In this document: piece by piece, positions 49,611-62,883 of the stretch | Position numbering within the stretch: position 1 is the first letter of the stretch | Layout: the number at the start of each line of letters is the position of its first letter | Assembly: GCA_963921425.1 (NCBI GenBank) | Contig: OY992832.1 | Location: forward strand, 14,197,249 to 14,261,248 | Length of the DNA: 64,000 bases | Source: Dryas octopetala | Taxonomy: Eukaryota > Streptophyta > Magnoliopsida > Rosales > Rosaceae | Direction of reading: 5' to 3' | Notes under the pieces: model-generated | What the model saw: only the letters and a program-made list of their open reading frames with translations | What the model was told of the DNA's origin: nothing | Databases searched by the model: none | Translations under genes and position numbers: made by a program

Positions 49611-50748
49611 CCTATAACTTCTTATGACACGAAATTGACAACCTTGAAAAGATGTTATGCATGAAACTCTCACTCTCCCAACAAGTTGTGGCTACATTAT
49701 TTGGGATCAGGCAGTACTCCTCTCTCATATTTCGAAACAAATTATGTTTAATTCTATCTATCTAAACAAGATATTTTGTTTAATTATAATATTGACCCTA
49801 CAGGTGGGTGTAAATAGTAAAGAGTACAAAATATTCTACATATTCTATGAGTGCTTCTATTTCTAACCTACCAATTTTGCTCTCCTCATCCACTATATAA
49901 AACCTCTTTCATTTTCTTGCGCAGAATATATAAATTACCTTACAAAAGATTTGGCAATGCACAAAATTATTTTAAAAGACAACATTCAAAAGAAAACACA
50001 AAACAAACAAAATTAGAGCCTTCTGCCTTTGCCAAGGTCTCAAAGGCTAGCTTAAATGAGGCAATGATGTTGACCTCCGGTGAGGCTAGCCTCCTCTTTT
50101 GCACTGGAGGAGGCTCAGAATGGGTGGCCGCTATGCACGGTGGCGACAATGATGGTCCATGCCGTCATCTAAGTTCTAACTAACAAAATATAATTAGGGT
50201 GAGAAGTATTTGTATTCTATAAATATTGATAGGTGAGTTGAATGAATTGAATTATTTTTTCAAAAAATTTTAGGTGGATATTGGAAAAGTAAGCGGGTGG
50301 AGTGAGAAGCAAGGTACATTATTTTTTTTCTAGACCTAATGTTAGTTGTTTTTCCTTTTAATCTCTGGCCAATTGTTTTTGCAAATCTATTGCACTTTAT
50401 GTTGGAAAGTGACTCCAATTAATTAACCAAAATAATAAAATTAAAAAAAATTATTTTATACTGAAACAACAACTTACAATTTCTGTTTAGGATACAACCA
50501 AATATTACAGATATCAAATAACAAATTAATTCTGTTGGTGTTGATCGTGCTCCTCCAAATGCCCCAAGTTTGCTAGAAACAATGTGTCCTAACTTTAGCA
50601 ATTATTGGAAAGTTATATAAATATATTATATGACAAAAAAGTCATTTATGTATGGTTGCAATATTTAATCAAACTCTAAAGTAGGAAAATTGACTCAAAA
50701 CACCTTCTAAAAAGCCAACTCTTCATCTTATGCTCCATTTCAAAATCT
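49611..50748. other. Intergenic, no recognised gene
   Basis: A plus-strand open frame at 49851-50183 (110 codons) has no motif I recognise, so I left it out. The last part is the promoter of the gene at 50829. Confidence 0.4.
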
Positions 50749-50828
50749 ATAAAATACCCCATTACACTCTCATTATAACCTCACTCACCAAGCCCTCACC
50801 TAAGTTGAGATCCAATAAATATATCACA

Positions 50829-51248
50829 ATGGCAAAGCTCACAACTCCATTAGCAACCTTCACAACCCTAATTTTCATGATTAGCATTTTCACATATGGG
50901 GCTGCAGCAGTCACCACAAGTAAGGTGGATGATGAACCCATTTGGAATTGGACCTTTAGGCCCCATCTGCCACCACCAAAAAAAGAAAAAAACCCTTGCG
51001 AGCAACACCAAATCGAGGAAATCAAAGAGTGCGAGAAATTTGTTGTATTTCCATGCAGTACTAGTAAAGAGGAATGCATTCAAGTTCATGAGCATTGTTG
51101 TGATCAGCTCGGGGTATTGCCTGAGCAGTGTCGTTGTGTGGTGTTGGAGGAACTCGTCCAAAAGTACCACTTTATATTTAAACCGGGTTCGCTGGATGAC
51201 ACAATGCTATTACCCGCTAGTTGCCTTTTACCACCCTACCAATGCTAA
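50829..51248 (+). CDS. Secreted cysteine-rich protein, 2S-albumin/prolamin-superfamily-like
   Basis: The start is at MAKLTTPLATF (50829), after a TATAAAAT box at 50750; the open frame upstream is not conserved. It encodes 139 residues with a signal peptide ending near residue 26 (FTYGAAAV). The mature part has Cys at 57, 68, 76, 83, 90, 91, 101, 103, 132 and 139. Eight of these form the prolamin-superfamily pattern C-x10-C...CC-x9-CxC...C-x6-C, and CCDQLGVLPEQCRC resembles 2S albumins. Cys76 and Cys83 form an extra pair, also found in the relative at 57721-58134. 2S albumins are seed storage proteins and related members are inhibitors or antimicrobial; which applies here is unknown. A signal peptide implies the secretory route. 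Confidence 0.75.
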   Translation: MAKLTTPLATFTTLIFMISIFTYGAAAVTTSKVDDEPIWNWTFRPHLPPPKKEKNPCEQHQIEEIKECEKFVVFPCSTSKEECIQVHEHCCDQLGVLPEQCRCVVLEELVQKYHFIFKPGSLDDTMLLPASCLLPPYQC

Positions 51249-52373
51249 TTAATAACTTAAAAGGACGTGCTTTTGTGAGAGGGAGTTGGAGGCAAGTATT
51301 GTTCACATACCTTATTATTCTTAATCACGTTTTTCTTACTCCCTGTTTAATGTAGAGGCTATTGTGTTGGGTGCATGCATGTGAAATAATGATCATATCG
51401 ATCATTTCATCTGTAACGAGAACATTGCTTATCTGTAACATTGCTATGGTTTTATCATAATAAATTTGCTCTAATAGAGTTGCTACCTCTTTCAAAATAA
51501 AATATTAATAGCATTCGCAATCCTGTATCACATTCGCTTTGCGTCTCTCTCTTCCTCTCGATCTCTTCACTGCCATTGTCTTCTCGATCAGCAAACACTA
51601 TCCAATTTCTAAGATTTCTTGCCCGCCATGACCAACAAGCTTGGTGCAGATGGGCTAGGTGAGCTCTTTAATGGCTTCAGTTTGTTGAAGAAGACAAAAT
51701 TAGTAAAACCAAAGCAATATGCATATTTTGTGTTCTAAATCTAATTAAATCTAATATGCATATTTTCTCAACCAAGAAAATCCAATTTTTATGCTCCCAA
51801 GAAAATCACCATTAATGCCGTCAGCGCTGTTATATGCATCCATGTTCCCTAACAAAGGCGACTGCCCCCACCCCATATTATAAGGTGGTGAGCTTTACTG
51901 AAAACTTGGACCGTTTAGAAATAACAGCCATGCAATCACGAGTTAAAGAGGAAGAGCAGAACCAAATAAAACCTTCCACCTTAACTAAGAACTTGGGAAG
52001 TTACCATCACACTCACATATAATGTCATCAAAAATTATATTCGAACAGATGACAAAAATTCGTAGGTCATTTGAAACTCCAAATAATGCAAAGCAACTAT
52101 ATCTTCAATCCAAACAATTCAAACAATCCAAAAAATCCAAACAGAGTAACGTGTATGTATATAAAACAAGCAGACCAGATGCAAACAGAATAGAAGCAGA
52201 GCATATGCATAAAAAGCCTTTTTATTCATTATGTAAAGAGTAATATAAGATGAGCCATCCATCGGCTGTGTCAATAGTCTGAAACTACAAAACCAAGTAA
52301 ACTTAAACATTAAAGCCACTGCTCACATCTAAGACCAGGATGGATGGCACCACTAGCATCGATCGCTCAGAAT
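51249..52373. other. Intergenic, including the 3' UTR of polyubiquitin 2
   Basis: No gene seen. The right end (about 52220-52373) is the likely 3' UTR of the minus-strand polyubiquitin gene, with AATAAA (minus) near 52222. Confidence 0.5.
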
Positions 52374-53315
<942 letters not shown>

Positions 53316-53865
53316 TCAAATTTATATCTAATCAATATAATCAAAAGAGTTTCATAATAAAGGTGTATAATCGACTAAAAACACAGATTAATCCAAACTA
53401 GCTGTTATCAAAAGAGTTCCAAACAAAACTGGAACTGGAAGATTGTAAAGAATTTCAGACAAATCTTGATTACTAATAGGAAAAAATAAATAAATTTCAC
53501 GAAGATCATCTGCATCTGTAAAATCGAAACAACCCTAAATCAAATTTCTATCCGATCAATTTCAGCATCCGACACAAAACCAAAAAACTTGGCGCTAATC
53601 GACTCAGAAGCAGATTAATCAAAAATCCCTTCAGTGTTCAACGGAATTCATACAAACAAAACTGGGTCTTGAATAGTAATTGATGAAATTAAACATTTAA
53701 TCAAGGAATTTCGTGCATATCTGTAAGATTCTAAACAATTTCAGACAGATTTTGAATTTGATTATTAATAACAATAATAAGTTAATAACAAAACAATAGA
53801 TTACGAATTTCACCCACAGATAATTGAAAACATTAATTCGCGCAGAGAAATTGCAAAGCACGCAC

Positions 53866-54120
53866 CTTGAGAGTGAGAGATGAGTTCTTTGAAGATTGAA
53901 AAGAGCTTCGAGTACTTGCTTGCTTCTCTTCTTTCTATCTGGATTTTGAGCGATATGAGAGGGTTTGGGGTTGGATGGGCTTCTTTTATAGTAGCAATTG
54001 TGTGCCACGTGTCCCAATTAATTGCCTTTCCCTTGCATGCACGCCAAGTTTCTTTTCCTACCAAATTTTTATTTACCACAAAAAAAAGGGTTTTCTTTTC
54101 CAGCCATGCGCGCCAAGTTT
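53866..54120 (-). promoter_or_regulatory. Polyubiquitin 2 promoter and leader exon
   Basis: On the minus strand TATAAAAGAA starts at 53990, with a CACGTG G-box at 54006-54011 about 16 bp upstream. Two AAACTTGGCGyGCATG boxes lie at about 54037-54052 and 54104-54119. Their CTTGGCGCG core also occurs in the other polyubiquitin promoter (about 20644). The leader exon ends at 53866. Confidence 0.65.
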
Positions 54121-54299
54121 AGGATTTTGGAATCTACAATAGTAGTAGTTTAAAAAAAAAAAACTGAAAATATGGATATTTTGAGCTTTATTAACTTTTT
54201 TTAAATGTCAATATTGGTTAGTAATATTTAATAATTACGTCAAATCCTGCAATGTTTGGGTGGTAAACAGCAAGTAGCAGGTAAGGTTTTTATTTTGTT

Positions 54300-54776
54300 A
54301 AACACATTGCGTTTACGATATTTATGGTACACTTGCTTCAACACCACACAACGCACTTCTCAGGTAATTGCTTCAGTTGAAGGCAACATTCTTGATGAAT
54401 TTTTGGGTCGTCTAATTGGGTTTTGTATTCCTCTAGTTGGTAACTTGACCTTGGGGTTAGGGTCGGAGCCATAATTGTGGGCTGGGATGGGCTACTGGGT
54501 TGGAGAGGTGAGTCGGCGTAGGCTTTTGAATTGTGTAAATTGACATGTAATTTGTTTGTTTTTAGTGAGCTCGATTGGGCTGTATTGGGCCAGCTGAGCC
54601 AACTTGTAGTTTCGCCACCAGTGACAAATATCTCGCATTGGCTAATTTTCTCCATCTGAAATGGCTTGCAATTATCTAAAAAAAATTAATTGTCGTGATG
54701 GTAGCCTCTCACAAGTGGAAACACTAATGAAAAGTAAGGTTGTGAAGGTTACTAGTGAGGCTTTAAGCTTTGCCAT
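54300..54776 (-). pseudogene. Broken 2S-albumin-like gene
   Basis: The minus strand starts MAKLKASLVTFTTLLFIS at 54776, very like the intact gene at 50829. It continues, out of frame, with NCKPFQMEKISQCEIFV, which keeps the first C-x10-C pair. A block of about 210 bp (54395-54610) unlike the family follows, then KIHQECCLQLKQLPEKC, the CC-x9-C part, and decay after that. The internal insertion and frame loss make it a pseudogene. It belongs to the local cluster with 50829-51248 and 57721-58134. Confidence 0.75.
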
Positions 54777-55003
54777 TCTGGTTGGATCTTCATTTAAATG
54801 GTAATTAAACTGGTATATATAAGGACTAGGCGGGCGAGGTTGTGAGAATGTTGATGGTAATTTATAGGCTGTAAAAAATAAAGGAGGAAAAGAAGAGGGG
54901 TTGGCTTTTACAATGTGGTAGAGTTAATTTCTTACTTAAATTTCAATTAAATATTGCAACCAGGCATGCAATTGTTTTCTTTATATATATATATATATAT
55001 ATA

Positions 55004-55404
55004 CAGGTTCCTTCTGTTGAGGTATACCTCAACTTATTTATGTTGAGGTATACCCTATTGGAGCCCACACGAGTCGTTTTGTGTCAATCCGAACCATTCA
55101 TTTTTTACATCTCCATTGATAGATCATCCTTGCAAAAAATTAGCCAAATCGGAAATCATTTGCCTATCTAACTTTGATCAAATAAATGGACGAACCAAAT
55201 ATTTTCGATGAAACCGTCCATTTGTTTTATCAAAGTTAGATAGACAAATGATTTCGGATTTGGCTAATATTTTGCAAGGATGATCTATCAATGAAGATGA
55301 TCATTGCGAACGGTTCGGATCGCCACAAAACGACTCGTGTGGGCCCCAACAAGGTCATACCTCAACATAAATAAGTTGAGGTATACCTCAACAGAAGGAG
55401 CCTG
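55004..55404. mobile_element. Foldback MITE with about 190-bp inverted arms
   Basis: Ends CAGGTTCCTTCTGTTGAGGT and, inverted, CAGGCTCCTTCTGTTGAGGT. Almost the whole 401 bp is an inverted repeat around GATGAAACCGTCC near 55210. It is flanked by TA repeats, so a TA or TATA target site is likely. The arms contain a module (CCGAACCATTCATTTTTTAC..., then AGATCATCCTTGCAAAAAAT) related to the one inside the nested hAT at 18.8-19.4 kb. Confidence 0.85.
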
Positions 55405-57720
55405 TATATATATATACACTAGTTTTTAAGAATTCAAAAGGTTAGTAAACAATTAAACATTGTCACTTAATTTTTTTTAATTATTTATTTTTCTGGTAAA
55501 TAAATTGGAGCGATCACTATCTCAGACAGATGTGTAAAACATTATTTTTTGGTTAATAATGACATACAACGAGATTGTTTTATTTTTAATCGATTCATAA
55601 GTTATTGTGGGGAAAGTTAAACAAATTAAAAGATTTTCTATATATGTGATCCTAAGTTCCTAACGATTAAATGTAAAAAAAAAAAAAAAGGTCCTAGAAA
55701 ATAAAAAGAGTAAATAACGCTAAAGTCTTCTACGTACTTTCACGGAAAATATGCTTCTCCTATAAAAAAAAAAGAAGTGGATTAAGATAAGCATCATGAA
55801 CTTTAATTTTTAATTTAATTTGATTTTAGGATAAATAACTAATAAAGACAAATTGGAAGGGTTCATGTACAAAACATGCCAACACCCGAAAAAGGGATTG
55901 ACCTGGTCTACTTTTAATTGTTTGGATTGATTTGCATCTTGACGGGAGTGTAATTGGAGACGTAGCTTTTAAATGTTGGTTAGTGGTTTTTTTATTTTTT
56001 GATCATTCTTATTCTATAGTATTGTCTCATGATTAGGATAGGTTTTTTTTTTTTTTTTTTTAAATGCAAAAAAGCAATTAAATAAAAAAAAATTGGCCAT
56101 ATAATTGTTATCAAATAAACAAACAGTGAATCTAACTATTATCAAAATCGTATATTTATTTGATAACAATTACATGACCAAACAATTTTTGATTTGGTTG
56201 ATAATTTGTAGAAATGATTTTAAAATAATGATGTAGGTTCTGAATTATGAAATTACACTGCAAAATGAGAATAATAAGAAAAAATATCGAAACACAAAAA
56301 AACAAGATAGCTATATTTCTCTGGTTACAATATATCCACAAATCACATTTAAACAATAGTCACTTATATATAGTTTTTTGTTACATCTTTGCACACCACT
56401 GTAAGAAATTAAACATAAAAGTCTTCACTGTGACTATGAAGAGAAAGTCTTATTAGAATGGGGCATATATGTCTAATATCATCCTCATCATGTGATACAT
56501 ATATTATATGTACTTGTGAGAGAAATGATATGTATAAGAAGTTCCTACTCTAAAAATTTTAGGTTGAAGGAGTATTAATTTTAACTCATCAACTAATTAT
56601 TAGTCTAGTGGTATAATTTATTTCTCTAATACTGAAAAAGGTCTTAAGTTCAAATCTCCACTCCCTTAATAAAAAAGAAAAAAGAAAAAGAGTATTTTAA
56701 GTTAAATATAGCCATATTGTTTAGGCATGTATTTTTCGTTACCTATATATAATTTATACATGTATGTATTGAATATATAAAACCTTGTTGTTTCCATTGA
56801 TTTTTTCTAAGTTGAATTGTCTAGAAACATATATATTTTATATATTTGTCTTGTTTTGTATAAAAGAGAAAAGAAAATTCTAACTCCAGTTTTGGTGTAA
56901 ATTGTGAAGGTAAATGCTCGCTATTATTAGAGCTACAAGCCTTTTCATTGTTCGGGATATTATTCATTATATACGGAAATCACGATTATTTTTTATTTCT
57001 TATAATATTGAAATCAAACATGAGTCATGAGATATAAGTCAACTATGTTGAAAGAATTCCTAAGTTCAAATCTCCATTCCCAAATCAAAAATTTCCAAAG
57101 AATGAAAATTTTTAATCAACATTTTTGTACAATGGATGATTTTTCATTATAAATTGAGGTTATATTGTAATGTTTTATACACACATGTATGCAAGATATA
57201 ACCCCTTTCTTCAGCATTGCTACGCCACCATGGTTTTCTATCCCTTTTGTTAATTGATGCTCACAAATCGATTTAACCAATCATGCAAGCAGTAAAAATA
57301 ACAAATTAATCATAGGACACACGTAATATAGCATAGTTCACTTAAGTTAGACTAAATTCACATAATTTTGAGATTTTCACTAATCAATCAAAGATTACAA
57401 TATACAACAAGAAAGGCATATGAGCCTTATGAGAATGTGAATCCAAGACTCTTTCTAAAGAGACGAAGGGTATTATAAAGCCTTATTTATAATAGTGAAG
57501 AGGGTCCTCCCTTTCCAATTCATACATACTAATTCTACGCCCAATATGGCACAAATACCTCTTTTGAGTTTTGGCTTGAAAACAAAAAAGATAAAGAAAA
57601 GCAAAAGAGCACGTGGACCACCAATTAAGAGACAACAAGAGCATCGTCAATCTTTTTTTTTTTTTTTGGGTCCTTGAGCATCATTGATCTAATTAATTAC
57701 ATGCACCACTGCATATTGAC
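55405..57720. other. AT-rich intergenic region with SINE-like elements
   Basis: No protein gene seen. It lies between the foldback MITE and the 2S-albumin-like gene. Confidence 0.5.
56590..56695 (+). mobile_element. tRNA-derived SINE-like element
   Basis: TAGTCTAGTGG at 56601-56611 matches the polymerase III A box (TRGYNNARNGG) exactly. GTTCAAATC at 56648-56656 matches the B box, and an A-rich tail follows. A partial relative with CTAAGTTCAAATCTCC lies at about 57058-57075. Confidence 0.6.
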
Positions 57721-58134
57721 TTAGAACCACTTATTATAGGGTATATAATAGCAATACGAGGGTGTTAAGTCGCAAGTAAGCGACAGTCTATTTGCGACTC
57801 TCAGCATTATCGTTATTTTTTGGGGTGTAAATTGAAAATCATATTTATGAACCACTTGTGACAACCCTTGACAACGACACTGCACTTGCAACACCTTTAG
57901 CTGATGACAACATTCTTCATGAACTTGTGTCATATTGCATTGCGTTGACTCTTGGCACGACCGTGTGAGAAACATCTCACAGCGGCTCAAGTACTTTGTC
58001 TGAATTTGCTTGCAATTGTTACCATGAGGTTCTTCCTTAGTCTCCTTTGTGGTGTTCGCAGCGATGAAGCTGCATGTAACAATGAGAAGTAGGATTGTGA
58101 GGGTTGCTAGTGATGGCTTTGCTAGCTTTGACAT
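57721..58134 (-). CDS. Secreted cysteine-rich protein, 2S-albumin-like
   Basis: Single exon, 137 residues, starting MSKLAKPSLATLTI with a clear signal peptide (hydrophobic to about residue 26). Mature Cys residues are at 41, 52, 60, 66, 75, 76, 86, 88, 121 and 128. The pattern C-x10-C...CC-x9-CxC...C-x6-C fits the prolamin/2S-albumin fold, and ECCHQLKVLQVQCRC and TCDLTPSYC are close to 2S albumins. The extra pair Cys60/Cys66 is shared with the 50829 gene. A TATAAAATG box lies upstream near 58312-58320 (minus). It is a paralogue of the genes at 50829 and 54300. Storage, inhibitor or defence roles are all possible for the superfamily. Confidence 0.75.
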   Translation of the reverse strand: MSKLAKPSLATLTILLLIVTCSFIAANTTKETKEEPHGNNCKQIQTKYLSRCEMFLTRSCQESTQCNMTQVHEECCHQLKVLQVQCRCQGLSQVVHKYDFQFTPQKITIMLRVANRLSLTCDLTPSYCYYIPYNKWF

Positions 58135-58527
58135 TGCTCTTGGATTTTATTAATTTAACATCCAAAGAGAGGTTTTTCTTCTTCGTCTTGGAGATTGGAA
58201 ATTCGAGTTTAAAATTTTGATGTGCAGATAAATACCTTTTAGTACTAAAGTTACAAGTCTCACAAACGACAAAGGATTTAATGAATGAAATTATCATCAA
58301 GTGATGAAGCATTTTATAGGTGTTATAACTAAAAATAAAATAAAAATTGTTGGCTTTTGGAAAATGGTGTGGAGTCAATTTTCTGCTTAAATATTTTAAA
58401 TTATATTTGCAATCAAGCATAAACGAAATTTTTGTTATCTTTATCATTTACAGAAAGGCCAATTCGGTAACTGTAAAAAACTTTGTAATATCTTTTGGGT
58501 AATTCGAATAAAAATGTTTGTTTTATT

Positions 58528-59386
58528 CAAGGAATAAAATTTCGGGTTTCGAGGAAATTTCGATGGAAATTTCGATGGAAATTTCGACGGAAATTTCGAA
58601 GATTTTAAATTTCGACAAAAATTCGACGGAAACGATGGAAATTATTATCAAAATACGGAAATTTTGAATGAAACTTCACAATATGTTTATTTAACATATT
58701 ATCTACTACATTGATAAAAAACATTGAAAAAAATCAAATTATATGGTAGGTTTCATGTGATATGTGATGAATATAATGCGCGCTGGAGGCAAATACTATG
58801 AAATAAAATTAGTATAATGAATAAATAAAATTGATATATTATTTATACTCTATAATATATACACTAAATTCTATATACTTTATAATCTATACTCTATATT
58901 ATTTAAGATATCGTATAGAATATTAGGGTTTAGGTCCTTTAGGATATTTTTAATTATTTTTTATATAAAAAGGTATTAGAGTTTATTGGTTTAGGGTTTA
59001 AAAACAATTAAACGAAACTCCAACACGGCCAAACGAAATCTCAAATCATTTTTTTTTTCAATTGCCCAAAAACCTCAAACTAGGATATGGTATATGATAT
59101 TAGGGTTTAGGTTCTTTAGAGTATTTTAAATTATTTTTTATATTGAAATATATTAGAGTTTACAAATTTAGGGTTTAAAAACAACTACATAAAACTCCAA
59201 AAAAGCCAAATAAAAACCCAAACTATTTTATTTTCTTTACAATTGACCAAAGGCCCCAAACTCCAATCTACCCTAAACCTTTTAATTTTTTTTTCTCTTT
59301 TTTTCTTCTTCTTTTTCTTTTTTTCTTTTCTTTTTTTCTTTTCTTTTTTTCTTTTTTTCCTTTCTTTTTTTCTTTTCTTCCTTTCC
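58528..59386. mobile_element. Second copy of the AAATTTCG hAT element, right part missing
   Basis: Begins CAAGGAATAAAATTTC, like the element at 17766, with the same GGAAATTTCG motifs and the same order of sequence for about 750 bp, but without the nested GGCCCG element. It has an internal duplication (about 58905-59075 against 59090-59265). It ends in the same pyrimidine tract (from 59287), which runs into the N run, so the right terminus is not visible. Confidence 0.8.
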
Positions 59387-59586
59387 NNNNNNNNNNNNNN
59401 NNNNNNNNNNNNNNNNNNNNNNNNNNNNNNNNNNNNNNNNNNNNNNNNNNNNNNNNNNNNNNNNNNNNNNNNNNNNNNNNNNNNNNNNNNNNNNNNNNNN
59501 NNNNNNNNNNNNNNNNNNNNNNNNNNNNNNNNNNNNNNNNNNNNNNNNNNNNNNNNNNNNNNNNNNNNNNNNNNNNNNNNNNNNNN
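59387..59586. other. Assembly gap (200 N)
   Basis: Exactly 200 unknown bases directly after a homopyrimidine tract. A round length suggests a placeholder, not a measured size. Confidence 0.98.
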
Positions 59587-59911
59587 AGACCATTGGGGAA
59601 GGCATAAATTTAGGGACCAAAATAAGATTTATGGATTTTACTAAAATTACTTATGGGTCCTGTATTGCAATTGCATTAATATAGAGTCTGTTTGCTACCC
59701 TATGATGAATTGATGACACAGTTGACACAAGGCTAGATGGGTCAGAAGTTTTTTAGATTATTTGATGTCTGTACTCTGTGATTTTGCAATCATCTTGAGT
59801 TATCTTTCGGTAGCATGATGGTTTAAAGTTTTTAATTTATTTTTATATTTTTATGTGATCCAGATCTAAGCTTTGGTTAGCAGGCCATCTTTGTAGAATC
59901 AGCTAAGGTTC

Positions 59912-61666
59912 ATGTCTGAGCTCGACGGCCAGATTCCTACTGCCTTTGGTATGTTTTGTGTTAATTCATAACTCATTTGTGAGTGTTGCATGCTTGTGTG
60001 AGTGTTTGCGACTGTATATACGAATACGTTAAGAGTATGTTTTTTAGCTTCTATAGGACCTTAAAGATACTATATTGCGTGAAAACTTGGATAGCAAGAT
60101 GCTTAAGGATCATTTTTTGACACCAGTATTCTAGATCATTACAATTTGGTAGATCTACACTTCGAGAAACTGCCTTTTAATGCATATTAACGAATTGATA
60201 GTAGTAAACAAGGGCTGTTCGGCAACCTGAATAACCCGATCAACCCAGAGAAACCAAGACAACGCCCCCCCAAAAAAAAAAAAACAAAAAGTTGGCAGTT
60301 TTGAGAAGCTAAACAGTTCAGTTTGGTTGCTGATTTTATGAATCTGAAGTCATTGGTTCATTTGTCAGGTTTAGGCGCTATAAAATCTGACTAAACCAAC
60401 CTGAACTAATTTGTATATGTGCTGGCATAAAATATATAAGGTTGTGCTTGGGGTGCTTTGAACCAGGAATTGAGGGGTTATACATGGTACTTGCTGTTGT
60501 TGCTTAGCCACATTTATGTCTGCCTGTTACACATTTTAATTCCTAACAAAGTCCACATCGACTTGCTTTTCCTTGAACTTATAAAAAGCGGTAGGCTACT
60601 CTCTTCTAAATCAGTGGCACTATTCTTCTACTGGTGAAGGAACGCTATCGTCTATTTTCTTTTTTCTCTTAGTTCTCATGATTATTGCACAAGTGCTTCT
60701 CTGCTTGTTGACTTGGATATCAACCCTCCACCATTTAATTCATCCTCAACCAGATTAAGTAGTTGGAAACTATAGTCTTCTGATTTATTCCAGATTTTGA
60801 TTGGTAAAATGTGTGATAAAAAATTTGGCAGACCATCAGCTAGTAAATCAAGTTTTGCTACAAGGGTGCTGGAGTATGTAAGGCTCCTTTTGATCCTTAC
60901 TGAAGATATTTGCCTTCACTATGTCAATCTTGGACAAAGTGCTTTATACATTTCATAATGTCATGAGATATCAGCATTTATTTTGATATATCTTTTTTTT
61001 AATGTAATACAATGCTACCACCTTTGCCTTGCTTGTCTTTTATCCTTGCTCATGTCTCCTTTTGTTGAATCTAATTGAAATCTGATGCGTGGGTTCAGAT
61101 CCGTTTGCTGAGGCAAATGCTGAGGACTCAGGTGCTGGTGCTGGGACAAAAGAGTATGTGCACATTCGCGTACAGCAACGGAACGGCAGGAAAAGCCTGA
61201 CAACTGTGCAGGGATTGAAGAAGGAGTTTAGCTACAATAAGATACTCAAAGACCTTAAGAAGGAATTTTGCTGCAATGGTACAGTTGTCCAGGACCCAGA
61301 ACTAGGGCAGGTGTGTGTTTACCGGTAAAAGCTTTATTAGTTTAATTCTATTGGACACCCTCTAATTCTGATATTGTTGTCTGTATACAGGTCATTCAGC
61401 TTCAAGGTGATCAGAGAAAGAATGTATCTAGCTTCCTAGTCCAGGTAGTTACCCACCACATTAATTGTTTAGATGATGTTAAATGTTCTGTAGTCGGATG
61501 GACAAGTGGTGGATGTGTTTGCTTGATTGTTTCAAGTGTTGGATATCTGAATTCTATTAGATTGTCTTAAAATGCTGACAATTTGGGGGATCTGGGTCTG
61601 ACTCTCATTTTCTTTCTGCAGGCTGGCATTGTGAAGAAAGACAACATCAAAATTCATGGTTTCTGA
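59912..61666 (+). CDS. SUI1: Translation initiation factor eIF1 (SUI1)
   Basis: Four exons: 59912-59948, 61099-61310, 61391-61444 and 61622-61666, all GT-AG and in frame, giving 115 residues. The protein begins MSELDGQIPTAFDPFAEANAED and contains YVHIRVQQRNGRKSLTTVQG, KEFCCNGTVVQD, GQVIQLQGDQRKNVSSFLVQ and ends DNIKIHGF, the full plant SUI1 sequence pattern. eIF1 binds the 40S subunit near the P site and enforces correct AUG selection. The first intron is long (1150 bp) and lies after codon 12. The sequence just before the ATG has a TTAGCAG acceptor-like site at 59877-59883, so a leader intron reaching toward the gap is possible. Confidence 0.97.
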
Positions 61667-62882
61667 ACTGCAGCCAGCGGCGAAGACATGGTGGGGGCAA
61701 ATGGGGTCTACCGACCCCTATTAGCTTATGTTAGTGCAAATGACCATTTTGGTCACCGCAGTTTGGTGGTGGTTTTAATTTTTACAGTCAAGTTCTTGTT
61801 GTTTACTATTTGATACAATCAAGTCCTAAGGGTCTGTAGTGATATAATGATATTATGGTAATTGGACCAATGAAATAGTGTTGAACATGCTGGTATTCTT
61901 CAATGCCATTGAACATGCTGCCGAAGCTTTCATCATCATTTAATGAAAAAATTAATCATTTCAAAATTGTTCTCATCACTTCCATTGCTCCAAGAACCCA
62001 TTTTCATTTTATTATGGTCAGGCTTAATGTGATTCTCTACTTTTTAGAGCCAGTACCTGCAACAGCATTTGAACCGAACAACCAATATCAAGAAATATAA
62101 ATTGCGCTTTCTAGATTTTCTTAGATACCAAGCCGGGAAAGTTTTTCAGATTCCAAAACACTTCAATTTCTTTTTCTTCCATGTTCCTCATCAACCAAAC
62201 AGACCTAACTTCAACAAACCAATACTTTCTTTGTTAATCCCCAGCTACCCAGCTTTGCGTATTTGGAGAATCAGAAATTCAAACACATGAAGACAAAAAT
62301 CTGTGACTAAAAATAAAAAAAAGTCATCCTTAGTCAAAATATTTCAGAAGCTGGTTGTCATGTATGGTCCTAGGGTATGATGGACAAAAGAAGCATGTGT
62401 GATTCCATGTTTCTTAATATTTGCATTCCAAATTTCCAAGTGCAAAGTTCATATTGCTTCGGTTGAAAAGCAAGCTTCACAAAAACAACAATAGAGTGAG
62501 GAAAAGACGTACCTCTTTTTTTTGGTCGAATTTTTTATTGTTTGGGTGTAACTGGGGGCTCAAGGCCCAAACACAAAAACAACAACTAACAAAAGCAATT
62601 CTTCACATCATTTTCAGCACTCAGAATTTTGGAGTCCATGTTGGTATTAGTTCAATATAATATAATTAAGTATAGTCCAAATCAGTATAATTCAGTACGT
62701 TGTATACTTGTATCTTAAGAAACTAAAGAAACAGTGGGTAATCCTATTTATAGTATTGTGTTACAAGAGTCATAGATACAAAGTGATACTTGTTGAAACA
62801 AAACCCTAATGCTACCAGAGCAAAACCCTTTTTAGACATGAATCATTTGGCTTCATTTGGAATGTTCACCTAAGCCTCACAT
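61667..62882. other. 3' UTR of eIF1 and intergenic sequence
   Basis: No further gene is seen. Several short open frames are AT-rich and lack any motif. Confidence 0.5.
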
Positions 62883-62883
62883 C

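Noticed and set aside
49851..50183. 110-codon open frame
   Set aside because: No signal, domain or promoter that I recognise; could be chance.
50730..50828. Upstream extension of the 2S-albumin-like frame
   Set aside because: The extension includes the TATA box; the ATG at 50829 gives a proper signal peptide and matches the relatives.
59587..59911. Searched for the right end of the hAT copy after the gap
   Set aside because: No AAATTTCG motif, terminal repeat or target duplication found.
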